DNA of 64,000 nucleotides from Bacillota bacterium (GTDB lineage: Bacteria; Bacillota_A; Clostridia; Christensenellales; Aristaeellaceae): positions 62,001-126,000 of the forward strand of contig JAEZSP010000017.1 in assembly GCA_023421735.1 (NCBI GenBank). Direction: 5' to 3'. Below, one piece after another: positions 7,927 through 18,738 of this stretch (positions are counted from its first letter, which is position 1; every line of letters starts with the position of its first letter). Under the pieces are notes generated by a model that was not told the DNA's origin, did not search any database, and saw only the letters and a list, made by a program, of their open reading frames with translations. A program made the position numbers and the translations under genes.

Positions 7927-9846
7927 TTAACCGCGTCGCACGTCCATTTTGATCGCGCCGACAGGGATCCGATAGATGTCGTCCAGCCAATCGGGCGGCG
8001 AGCGGCGCACAATTTCATCCTGCCAGGCATTGAAATCGACCGCGCGCGCAACCGCCATATAGACAAGCAGCGCGCCCCAATGGTAGAATCGGTCGCTCGA
8101 CTTGTTTTCCGCCGCCTCGCCGGTGATGGCGTTATAATTTTCGCCTACGATGCCGCGCGTACGCCAGCAGCCGAGAAAGAGTTCGAGCCCCTTGCGCGCC
8201 AGCTCGTCCCACACATGCAGTTCGTTCATGCGCAAAAGCCCCTCGCCCACGAGGAAATTCGTCGGCCCCCAAATGCGCCCGCGCCAGTATTCCTGGTCCT
8301 GAAAAGACGGATCGCAGCGGGCGATATTCGGAATGACATAGGCGCCCCAGAATTCGTTTTCATCAACGAGATGGCGCATGAGCCGCTCCTGCCGGTCGGC
8401 CGGGAGTCCGCCGAGCATGGGGTAAAAGTGCGTCAGCGAGAGGGTTTCGTCAAAGGTGCCATCCCAGTTTCGGTTGAGGTAAGTGCCCTTTTCCTCACAC
8501 CATAATGCCGCATCCATTTTCTGCGCGAGCGCATCCCGACGCGTTTTCAGTTCTTCCGCCTCGGCGGATCGGTTCAGAAGCCGCGCCATTTTGATCAGAA
8601 GATCACAGTCTGCGACCATCAGCGCATTGAGGCCGACATAGCTCTGCTCGAGGCAACACTTTTCCGCATTCCATACCGCGCGGTCGAACATGGTTGAATT
8701 GTCGAGGCCGGATTCGAACATCGCGGCCTGTTTGTCCATGGAACCAAAGCCATTGGCCTTCATTTCGTCGTCCGTTCCGTCATAAGGCGTGGAGCCGAGT
8801 TCCAGAAGGCCGTCGCCGTTCTTGTCCCGCTCCCGGAAACGCCAGCGGTTCCAGGTAAGGAGCGGATCGAACACCGCCGCAATAAAATCCGCATCTCCAA
8901 ACTGCCGGTACAGTTTCCACGCACACAGTGCGCCCACCTGCGGTTCCGACCGGTCGCGGCTCTGCCCCGTGGCGCAGCCGAAATTCGGGATCATGCCCTC
9001 CGGCGTCAGCTCCTCGATCATGGAGAAAAAGCAGGCGTAGGCGAGCTTTTTGTCGATAAGTGCGTACTGAAGCGACGCAAAGAAGGTATCCCAGTCGAAG
9101 AGCACATAGTCGCCGAAATGGACGCCCCTTCTCTGGCACCAATTGCGGCTGACCGGGGTGATGACGCGCCGGTTGCGCGGCTCGAACACCATATTCCACA
9201 GAAGCGACCTGCGCATTGCATCGAGGCCCTCCCCGAGTCCCCCATCGGCGCGGATGGTTTCGGCCATCCACTGCGAAAGGCCATCCGAAATCGCAGCGTC
9301 AATCTCGGCCGGCAACTTTTTCGAATTGACCGTAAAATACGCAACATCCCCCGCCCCCACGGCGAGATTCGCCGCACGCGCCGGGTTCCACGCGAGCTTC
9401 GTCGGGGCATTCAGCGCGCGGACGGTAAAATGATTTTCGCATCCCTGCGCCGTGATCGTGCCGTCCGGCGCGTGTGCGATGTCGATTTGCCCACCCCAGA
9501 TGGGCGAAACCTCCAGCACGACATACGCGCCCGCGCGCTCGTTCAGCGGCGTCACGCGGACAAGAAGTTCATCGCCCCGCGCACTTGTTTCAATGCGCCA
9601 ACGGCCCTCCAGATATGCGATGTCGACCGACGTATAACGTCCGTCGTCCGAATGCTCCCCGAAGTTTTCGACGTGATTCCACAGGCTGTCCTCCGTGTAG
9701 CCGCTGCGTGCCGGAATAACGAAGGAGACATGCAGCCGCAACCGGTCGGGCAGGAAAACGTGCGCCGCGACCGAGCGGACGTCCCAGGTATTCCAGCCGC
9801 ATGCAAGTTCATCATAGATCCCGCGCGCCATGTCCGAAATCATCAT
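7927..9846 (-). CDS. MGH1-type (GH63-like) glycoside hydrolase
   Basis: The 639-residue protein has an N-terminal beta-rich domain (about residues 1-200) and a C-terminal (alpha/alpha)6 barrel. FDWDTFFASLQYAL and EYWRGRIWGPTNFLVGEGL are the two motifs that usually carry the acid and the sugar-binding aromatic residues in GH63/GH37 and glucosylglycerate-hydrolase-like enzymes. No signal peptide is present, so it acts in the cytoplasm, perhaps on imported alpha-linked oligosaccharides or compatible-solute glycosides. The start is uncertain among three in-frame ATGs; GAGGGGG best positions the ATG at 9846, the one at 9855 being too close. It is monocistronic, with a promoter overlapping that of the divergent gene at 9956. 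Confidence 0.82.
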   Translation of the reverse strand: MMISDMARGIYDELACGWNTWDVRSVAAHVFLPDRLRLHVSFVIPARSGYTEDSLWNHVENFGEHSDDGRYTSVDIAYLEGRWRIETSARGDELLVRVTPLNERAGAYVVLEVSPIWGGQIDIAHAPDGTITAQGCENHFTVRALNAPTKLAWNPARAANLAVGAGDVAYFTVNSKKLPAEIDAAISDGLSQWMAETIRADGGLGEGLDAMRRSLLWNMVFEPRNRRVITPVSRNWCQRRGVHFGDYVLFDWDTFFASLQYALIDKKLAYACFFSMIEELTPEGMIPNFGCATGQSRDRSEPQVGALCAWKLYRQFGDADFIAAVFDPLLTWNRWRFRERDKNGDGLLELGSTPYDGTDDEMKANGFGSMDKQAAMFESGLDNSTMFDRAVWNAEKCCLEQSYVGLNALMVADCDLLIKMARLLNRSAEAEELKTRRDALAQKMDAALWCEEKGTYLNRNWDGTFDETLSLTHFYPMLGGLPADRQERLMRHLVDENEFWGAYVIPNIARCDPSFQDQEYWRGRIWGPTNFLVGEGLLRMNELHVWDELARKGLELFLGCWRTRGIVGENYNAITGEAAENKSSDRFYHWGALLVYMAVARAVDFNAWQDEIVRRSPPDWLDDIYRIPVGAIKMDVRRG

Positions 9847-9867
9847 ATCGCTCATCCCCCTCGCAAA

Positions 9868-9918
9868 AGTATACCATTGCATTTTCCAATTGACAACATT
9901 TGGAGGGAATGATAAAGT
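9868..9918. promoter_or_regulatory. Divergent promoters sharing one -35 region
   Basis: Leftward: TTGTCA (plus-strand 9891-9896), 17-base spacer, TATACT (9868-9873), for the glycosidase. Rightward: TTGACA (9890-9895), 17-base spacer, TAAAGT (9913-9918), for the small ACT-like gene. The two -35 boxes overlap by five bases. Confidence 0.75.
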
Positions 9919-9955
9919 TGTGGTAGGGAATCATCTACCAAAAGGAGGGATTTTC

Positions 9956-10204
9956 ATGCAAAAGGAAAGCATTATGGTGATTCGGGCCAGCAAGCGGCGT
10001 GAAAACGTCGAGGCACTCCAAAAGGTTTTGACGCAATTCGGCTGCAACATCAAAATGCGGCTGGGTCTCCACGAAGCGGGCGACGTTTGCTCCGACGACG
10101 GGCTGATCATTTTGCAACTGGTGGATGTGGACGGCGAAGTCGCCGCATTCAAAAAGACGCTCGACGCTCTCTCGGGCATTCGCTACGACACGATCGAAAT
10201 CTGA
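9956..10204 (+). CDS. Small ACT-like protein, TM1266-type hydrogenase-regulator-like
   Basis: The 82-residue protein reads as one beta-alpha-beta-beta-alpha-beta ACT-like domain: IMVIRASKRRENVEALQKVL, then IKMRLGLHEAG, GLIILQLVDVDGE, and SGIRYDTIEI. The spacing and the MRLG and GLI...L elements fit the TM1266/iron-only hydrogenase system regulator family, homodimeric proteins encoded near [FeFe]-hydrogenase genes. The hydCBA operon lies 1.1 kb further on, which agrees with this reading. Similarity was judged by eye only, so this is a tentative assignment. AAAGGAGGG six bases before ATG 9956 fixes the start. The gene has its own promoter (9890-9918) and terminator (10219-10253), so it is monocistronic. 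Confidence 0.55.
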   Translation: MQKESIMVIRASKRRENVEALQKVLTQFGCNIKMRLGLHEAGDVCSDDGLIILQLVDVDGEVAAFKKTLDALSGIRYDTIEI

Positions 10205-10218
10205 AGCCGCAAAAAGAT

Positions 10219-10253
10219 GGGCCGACCTCGCAAAAGCGGGGCTCGGCCTTTTT
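10219..10253 (+). terminator. Terminator of the ACT-like gene
   Basis: Stem GGGCCGACCTCGC / GCGGGGCTCGGCC around an AAAA loop, followed by TTTTT. It lies between convergent genes. Confidence 0.88.
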
Positions 10254-10274
10254 AAAATGTATAAATATCCATTT

Positions 10275-10952
10275 TTACGGTTCAACGCGAACGTGCAGAA
10301 GCCGCGCGGCAAGCGCGTGCAAAAGCGCGATGGGGATCAAAATCACGGCGCTTGTGAGCATCCCGATTTCGTAGGCGAGACTGCTGCGCGCATCGATCCC
10401 GGTGCGCTTGCCGCGCAGCCTGGACAAAAGCGAGCCGAGCGGGATTCCATATGTGTTTCCGAGCATGATGCCGCGCACCGCGCCGAGAATCGCCAGCGCA
10501 CGGGCATGCCCATAGCGCGCGACGATTTTCGCCCACGCCTCGGGGGACGGATTCCCGCGCGCATCCGCGTAGTGCTGCGCAAAAAGAACGGCGGGCAGCT
10601 CCTCCTGCGGCGTGTTTCCCGCCTGTCCGGCAAGCAAATCCTTGATTTCCGCGTCCGAAAGGCCCGCTTCGAGCGCAACCTTCGTATGAGCCCAGGAGCA
10701 CAGACGACAGCCATTGACCTCCGTGACCGCGAGCATCAGCCGTTCCTTGAAGGGCTCGGTCATGTCACCGGATTTTTCCGCGCGCACAAGATCGGGCATG
10801 GTTACGCCCGCCTTGCGCACAATCGAATACGCCTCAGCGGGCGAATAAAGCTTTCCCAAGCGTATCAACTCCAAACCAATTATTAATAACCAAATCAACC
10901 CGAACAGAAACGCGAACTGAATCGGTTGTTTATATGAATATTTTATTGACAC
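10275..10952 (-). CDS. Membrane-anchored carboxymuconolactone decarboxylase (AhpD-like) family protein
   Basis: The 225-residue protein has a hydrophobic helix at residues 11-28, a central AhpD/CMD domain and another hydrophobic segment near the C-terminus (about 196-218). The CMD domain carries the CxxC-xxxH motif as CRLCSWAH, which in AhpD relays electrons or acts on peroxides. CMD proteins with membrane helices at both ends are unusual. The initiation codon must be GTG at 10952: no ATG precedes the first helix in frame, and GGATGG lies just upstream. Codon use in the first 30 residues is A+T-rich. The start codon lies inside the -35 box of the opposing hydrogenase promoter, so transcription in the two directions may interfere. 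Confidence 0.75.
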   Translation of the reverse strand: MSIKYSYKQPIQFAFLFGLIWLLIIGLELIRLGKLYSPAEAYSIVRKAGVTMPDLVRAEKSGDMTEPFKERLMLAVTEVNGCRLCSWAHTKVALEAGLSDAEIKDLLAGQAGNTPQEELPAVLFAQHYADARGNPSPEAWAKIVARYGHARALAILGAVRGIMLGNTYGIPLGSLLSRLRGKRTGIDARSSLAYEIGMLTSAVILIPIALLHALAARLLHVRVEP

Positions 10953-10974
10953 AAACCATCCATTAACTTATACT
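10946..10974 (+). promoter_or_regulatory. Strong sigma-70-type promoter of the hyd operon
   Basis: TTGACA (10946-10951), 17-base spacer, TATACT (10969-10974). The next gene on this strand starts at 11328, leaving a leader of about 345 bases. The -10 box runs into a perfect palindrome TACTATAGTA (10971-10980). Confidence 0.85.
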
Positions 10975-10980
10975 ATAGTA

Positions 10981-11327
10981 AATGATTCGTTTTGAAAGGG
11001 GGAATAATTGATTAACATACGCAAAGGCAAGGGAATGGGCGCATAAAATCAGCGAAACGACGACGGCCTTTCAATCTCTTTTCCTTTCTCCCGACCCTTA
11101 CTGACGAGACGCAGAACAAGCACGCAGGCAAGACATCAACCGCACACAGGATACAGCGCAGAATGACCGACAAGGCATCCCGCACCCGGCGCGAAGCGCG
11201 CGGGAGCGCGGACTTTTTTGCGACAGAGAGCGGTCCCGAGCCCGAGGGTGGGCTCAGTCAGCCGAAGCGGGCGCGGGACGATCCGCGCGCTTCGATTTTT
11301 GCAACATCACAGATAAGGAGATCGTTT
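10981..11327 (+). promoter_or_regulatory. Long structured 5' leader of the hydrogenase operon
   Basis: No gene is seen in these 347 bases. The last 150 contain paired elements: hairpin TCCCGC (11178-11183) / GCGGGA (11200-11205) enclosing GCGC-GAA-GCGC, followed after 8 bases by six Ts (11214-11219), which resembles an attenuator; then GTCCCG (11233-11238) / CGGGAC (11274-11279) enclosing hairpin GAGCCC / GGGCTC (11238-11255) and a second small arm. ATAAGGAG of hydC follows at 11313. I do not recognise a known riboswitch class. Confidence 0.5.
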
Positions 11328-11822
11328 ATGGCAACGCATCCGAACACGACCATCACAAACGGCGGTCAGACGGATTACAGGCAGATCCGCGATCTGATCG
11401 ACCTCTATTACAAGGGAAAGCCGGGGTGCCTCATACAGGTGCTGCATGCGGCGCAGGAGATTTACGGCTATCTTCCGCTGGAACTTCAGGAAGTCATCGC
11501 GGATGAACTTGAAATTCCCGTTTCGGAGGTATCCGGCGTCGTATCGTTTTATTCCTTTTTCTCCGTCAATCGGCGGGGACTTCACACCATCCGGGTCTGC
11601 CTCGGCACGGCCTGTTATGTGCGCGGCGGAAAGCGGATCGTCGATCACCTCTTAAAATCCTTGAACGTCGAGATTGGCGGCACGACCGAGGACGGAAAAT
11701 TCACGTTCGAGATTGCCCGCTGCATCGGCTCATGCGGGCTCGCGCCTGCGATGATGATCGACGACGAGGTGTATAAGCAGGTATCGCCCACAAAGATCGA
11801 CGCGATCCTGGCCAAGTACTGA
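11328..11822 (+). CDS. hydC: NuoE-like [2Fe-2S] subunit of the [FeFe]-hydrogenase complex
   Basis: A 164-residue thioredoxin-like ferredoxin of the NuoE/HydC/HndA family. After an N-terminal helical bundle (QIRDLIDLYYKGKPGCLIQVLHAAQ is split over residues 19-44) come the four 2Fe-2S ligands in VCLGTACYVRGG and IARCIGSCGLAP. In multimeric hydrogenases this subunit sits against the NuoF-like flavoprotein and takes part in electron transfer around the FMN. ATG 11328 is chosen because ATAAGGAG precedes it by 7 bases and the protein then has the normal family length; the open frame upstream lies in the structured leader. It is the first gene of hydC-hydB-hydA, 9 bases ahead of hydB. Confidence 0.9.
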   Translation: MATHPNTTITNGGQTDYRQIRDLIDLYYKGKPGCLIQVLHAAQEIYGYLPLELQEVIADELEIPVSEVSGVVSFYSFFSVNRRGLHTIRVCLGTACYVRGGKRIVDHLLKSLNVEIGGTTEDGKFTFEIARCIGSCGLAPAMMIDDEVYKQVSPTKIDAILAKY

Positions 11823-11831
11823 CGGGGGTGA

Positions 11832-14944
<3,113 letters not shown>

Positions 14945-14948
<4 letters not shown>

Positions 14949-16930
14949 TTACGTTCACCATCAACGGTAAACAGATCACCGCGCCGGAGGGCAGCACGAT
15001 CCTCGAGGCCGCGAAACAAAACAGCATTCATATTCCGAGCCTCTGCTATATGGAGGGACATCACCCGGTCGGTTCCTGCCGCATCTGCGTGGTGGAAGTC
15101 GCGGGCGCAAAGACGCTCATGGCATCATGCATCACAAAGGCGACAGACGGCATGGTCGTCGAGACCAACACCAAAAGGGTGCGCGACGCGCGCAAGGTTC
15201 TCTATGAGCTGCTCCTCTCGGATCACGACAAGGAGTGCCTCTACTGCCAGCGCAATCAGAACTGCGAGCTGCAAAAGCTCGGCAAACAGCTGGGCATCGA
15301 GGAGAGCCGCTTTGACGGCGACCGCTCCTCGCGCGTGATCGACACCTCCGTCTCCATCACCCGCGATCTGAGCAAATGCGTGCTTTGCCGCCGCTGCGTC
15401 GAGGTATGCAACGAAGTGCAGGGAACGGGCATCCTGAACATCCAGAACCGCGGCTTCAAGTCCGTGGTCGGCCCCGCGATGGAACTGCCGCTGGGCTCCG
15501 TCTCCTGCGCGTTCTGCGGACAATGCACGGTGGTTTGCCCTGTGGGCGCGCTGCGCGAGACGGACGCCACCAAGCGCGTGTGGGACGCCCTAATGGACGA
15601 AAAAAAGCGCGTGGTCGTGCAGGTCGCGCCCGCCGTGCGCGTGGCAATCGCCGAGATGTTCGGCAACCCGGTCGGCACGCGCGCCACGGGCAAGCTCGCC
15701 TCCGCGCTCAAGGAATTAGGCTTTGACGACGTATTCGATACCAACTGGGCGGCCGATTTGACCATCATGGAGGAGGGCACGGAATTTTTGAACCGCGTCA
15801 AGGCTGCGCTGACGGGCGGAAACGCGGTGCTCCCGATGATCACGTCGTGTTCCCCCGGGTGGATCAAATACGTGGAGCACAACTATCCCGGAGAGCTTTC
15901 CCACCTATCCACCTGCAAGTCCCCGCACACGATGCTGGGCGCGGTGGTCAAGAGCTATTACGCGGAAAAGATCGGCGTGGACCCGAAGGACATGTTCGTC
16001 GTGTCCGTCATGCCCTGCACCGCCAAGAAGTTCGAGATTCGGCGGCGGGAGATGGAAAACGGCGGGTATCCGAACGTGGACGAGGTGCTGACGACTCGCG
16101 AGCTGGGCGAGATGATCCTCTCCGCGGGCATCGACTTCAACTCGCTCACCGAATCGAATTTCCACCAGCCGCTCGGTTTTTCAACGGGCGCAGCCGACAT
16201 ATTTGGCTTGACCGGCGGCGTGATGGAGGCGGCGCTGCGCACCGTATACGAACTGGTGACGGGCCGTGAGCTGCCGTTTGAAAACCTGCATGTGACGCCC
16301 ATCGTCGGACTCGAGCAGGTGAAGGAGGGCGCGATTTTGATCGAAGACCCGCTGCCCCCCTATGCGTTCCTCGACGGTGTGGTGGTTCGCGTTGCAGTGA
16401 CCAGCGGTCTGGCGGGCGCGAAGAAGCTGATGGAGCAGGTTGCGAACGGCACGAGTCCTTATCACTTTATCGAGGTTATGGGCTGCCCGGGCGGCTGCAT
16501 CACCGGCGGCGGTCAGCCGAGAAGCGACGATCAGGATGTGCGCGCAAAGCGTCAGCGGGCGCTCTACACCGAGGACGAGTCCAAGGTGCTTCGCAAATCG
16601 CACGAGAATCCGACGATCGCCGAATTCTACGAGGTATTCCTCGGCGTGCCCAACGGTCATCTGGCGCATGAACTGTTGCACACCGAATACACGCGGCGCG
16701 GCACGCACAACGAGTATACCGACGAGACGTTTGTCCTCGAGCAGGCACAGCGGCCCGCCCCCAAACAGTCCGCGCCAAAGCCGCACGCGACCGCCGCGCG
16801 CGGCGAGGACACCGACGCGCGCGTGATGGCGCTCGAATCGGAGAACGAGAGGCTGCGCCAGGAACTGAAGGAGACGAACGACACAGTGGAACTCTTCCGC
16901 AAGATCATCGTCGAAAAAAGCGGCGGCTGA
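14945..16930 (+). CDS. hydA: [FeFe]-hydrogenase catalytic subunit, group A, NADH-linked type
   Basis: The 661-residue catalytic subunit has an N-terminal 2Fe-2S domain, a His-ligated 4Fe-4S domain (H94, C98, C101, C107), two 4Fe-4S clusters (CVLCRRCVEVC and CAFCGQCTVVC) and the H-cluster domain. The three signatures are TSCSPGW (300-306), MPCTAKKFE (356-364) and EVMGCPGGCITGGGQP (from 510), so all four cluster cysteines (C302, C358, C514, C518) are present and the protein should be active. S303 replaces the proton-relay cysteine of the common TSCCP motif. The small-subunit-like segment follows near 560-590. A Pro/Ala-rich linker and a charged coiled coil (about 630-655) form an extra tail. 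HydE, HydF and HydG maturases are not in the window. The start overlaps hydB by 4 bases. Confidence 0.95.
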
Positions 16931-16942
16931 TCAAAAAACAGA

Positions 16943-16966
16943 GGGTCCGGGAAACCGGGCCCTTTT
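16943..16966 (+). terminator. Terminator of the hyd operon
   Basis: Stem GGGTCCGG / CCGGGCCC (one G-T pair) with a GAAA tetraloop, followed by TTTT, 12 bases after the hydA stop. Confidence 0.85.
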
Positions 16967-17065
16967 CATGCGCCTGACGAATATGATATGATTTGAGGAA
17001 GCCACGCATTTCCTTTTTGTGACTGTATGGGATGCGCCGCCCATCAAAAATAAACGGTTTGCAGC

Positions 17066-17094
17066 AAAAGGGGGCGCCGGATAACCGACGCCCC
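17066..17094 (-). terminator. Terminator of the GNAT gene
   Basis: Minus strand: GGGGCGTCGG / CCGGCGCCCC (one G-T pair) with a TTAT loop, then CTTTT. It begins 8 bases past the stop codon. Confidence 0.8.
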
Positions 17095-17102
17095 GCCCCT
17101 CT

Positions 17103-17579
17103 TCATGAGAGAATCATCTCGAACTCGAATTCATGCGCGATCGGGATGCGATCGTCGCCCAGCGCGGGCGATTCGCTTTTCAGTTTACACGTCTCCTCAA
17201 AGGCGCCGATGTGGACGGCCTTGAGGGAGAAGCCAAACTTCTGATAAAACCGAATGGCACGCGTATTGTCATTGGTGGTCACAAGCCAGAGTCTGCGCAT
17301 GCGGCTCGCCTTTGCGACCTCAATGACCGCATTCAGAAGGCGCGTGCCGACGCCGTGGCCCGAAACGAGCGCAAACAAACCCGCACACTCACACGAATCG
17401 CCCTCCATGCGGTACAGAACCGCGCCCAGAAGCGCACCGTCGCTCTCCGCGACAAAACCCGGCAATTCGCTCGTATCAAACATCTGCCCACGCGTAACCA
17501 TCATCGGACCGCCCCACAAATAGCGCACATAGGCGTTTACCTGATCGCGGTCGAGCGCGTCGAGTTTCCGTATATTCAT
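17103..17579 (-). CDS. GNAT-family N-acetyltransferase
   Basis: This 158-residue protein shows the GNAT fold: the acetyl-CoA pyrophosphate loop is LVSGHGVGTRLLN, preceded by the beta4 strand SCECAGLFAL and followed by RRLWLVTTNDNTRAIRFYQKFGF, the usual C-terminal motif. The acceptor substrate is unknown; LWLVTTNDN with FYQKFGF resembles small-molecule or amino-acid acetyltransferases. ATG 17579 is chosen because GGGGGA lies 7-8 bases upstream; an ATG five codons earlier overlaps that site. Its own terminator follows. The 230 bases upstream, to the terminator of the betaine operon at 17810, contain no gene or signal I can identify. Confidence 0.82.
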   Translation of the reverse strand: MNIRKLDALDRDQVNAYVRYLWGGPMMVTRGQMFDTSELPGFVAESDGALLGAVLYRMEGDSCECAGLFALVSGHGVGTRLLNAVIEVAKASRMRRLWLVTTNDNTRAIRFYQKFGFSLKAVHIGAFEETCKLKSESPALGDDRIPIAHEFEFEMILS

Positions 17580-17809
17580 ATCATTTTCCCCCATCAATCT
17601 CATGCTTTGAGCAACTCCGCGAGGCGATGCAGGAAATGCCGGCGATGTACGTCCTATTTCTCCATGGAAAGCATCGCCGGGCAATCTCTTGCGGCCTTTG
17701 CATGGAGGTTCGATTTGCCTTGTGCGCGCCGAATCACGGCGGATCACCTGCCTTTCGAAGGTGTTTTCTCCATCATATCACATCACATTTCACAGAACAA
17801 GCGCATCAG

Positions 17810-17837
17810 AAAAGCGGCGGAGCATGTGCTCCGCCGC
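17810..17837 (-). terminator. Terminator of the opuA operon
   Basis: Perfect 10-bp stem GCGGCGGAGC / GCTCCGCCGC with loop ACAT on the minus strand, then TTTT, 14 bases after the opuAC stop. Confidence 0.9.
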
Positions 17838-17850
17838 CGCGTTGACCGGG

Positions 17851-18720
17851 TTATTCCTGCGTCAGCCAGCCGTCGATCAGTTCCGCATGCTCGCCTGCCC
17901 AGGTACGGGCGACGTCGATGGGTTCCTGATCCTCGGCATCTGCGATCGCGCCCATCAGGTCGCCAAGCTCGGCGTCCGTGAGCGTGAAGGCCTTCAGGAA
18001 ATTTGCCACGTCGGGCATGTCTTCCTCCAGACCGAGGCGCGCGTACTTATGGATATTCTCCGCCTCGCCGAGGATGCCCTTCGGATCCTCGAGGATCTTG
18101 AGATCCCATTTTGCGAACATCCAGTGCGGGGCCCAACCGGTGACGATGATGGGCTTGCCGGCGTCGATGGCCTTGCCGAGCGCGGCCGTCATGACGGGGC
18201 CGGAGCCGGGCAGCAGTTCGTAATTCAGGCCGTATTCCTCAATCGCCTTCTCGGTCGCGGCCATGAGGCCGGCGCCCGCGTCGATGCCGACGATTTCACC
18301 GCCGAACAGATCGACGTTGTCGTTGAGCTCCTCGATGGAGTTGACGTCGACATACGCCGGAACGACCAGCCCAAGGCGCGCGTTTTCATAGGTTACGCCC
18401 AGATCGACCATCTTGTCGCCGTATTCCTCGATGTAGCTTGCGTGGGTCACGGGGAGCCACACGTCCAGGAACGCGTCGCTGTTGCCGCTCGCGACGGACG
18501 TGAAAACGGGCGCGACGTCCGCCATGGTGAGCTCCACGTCGTAGCCGAGTCTGTCTTCGAGCACCACGGTGGCGAGATTCGTCATCGCAATACCCTCCGA
18601 CCAGTTGACGTATGCGAGCTTGACGGTCCCCTTGGACTCCGCCGAGGCGGTCATCGAGACGGAGACGGTCAGCATGAGAACTGCCATCAGGATACCCAAA
18701 ATTCTCTTGGTCTTTGTCAT
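17851..18720 (-). CDS. opuAC: Glycine betaine/proline ABC transporter, substrate-binding protein
   Basis: The 289-residue protein is an OpuAC/ProX-type binding protein: VKLAYVNWSEGIAMTNLA at the start of the mature part, DVWLPVTHASYIEEYGDK, and the aromatic betaine-cage region GWAPHWMFAKWDLKILEDPKG typical for quaternary amines (W residues around 195-205). It begins with a clear signal peptide (about residues 1-28, cleavage near ASA-ES). No lipobox cysteine is present, although OpuAC-type proteins of monoderm bacteria are normally lipoproteins. It is the last gene of opuAA-AB-AC, 18 bases after the permease, with GGAGGAG before its ATG. Confidence 0.92.
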   Translation of the reverse strand: MTKTKRILGILMAVLMLTVSVSMTASAESKGTVKLAYVNWSEGIAMTNLATVVLEDRLGYDVELTMADVAPVFTSVASGNSDAFLDVWLPVTHASYIEEYGDKMVDLGVTYENARLGLVVPAYVDVNSIEELNDNVDLFGGEIVGIDAGAGLMAATEKAIEEYGLNYELLPGSGPVMTAALGKAIDAGKPIIVTGWAPHWMFAKWDLKILEDPKGILGEAENIHKYARLGLEEDMPDVANFLKAFTLTDAELGDLMGAIADAEDQEPIDVARTWAGEHAELIDGWLTQE

Positions 18721-18738
18721 TGTTCTCCTCCTTGTTGA

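Noticed and set aside
11221..11280. T-box-like element (GAGAG and GGGTGG) in the hyd leader
   Set aside because: The T-box core (AGGGTGGNACCGCG) and a proper specifier stem are missing, and the downstream operon is not related to amino acids or tRNA.
11163..11327. N-terminal extension of HydC from an upstream start
   Set aside because: The extension has no resemblance to the family, the ribosome-binding site fits ATG 11328, and the DNA forms RNA-like hairpins.
17580..17809. Coding extension or small gene between the GNAT and opuAC genes
   Set aside because: The frame open there has no ribosome-binding site and no protein-like pattern.
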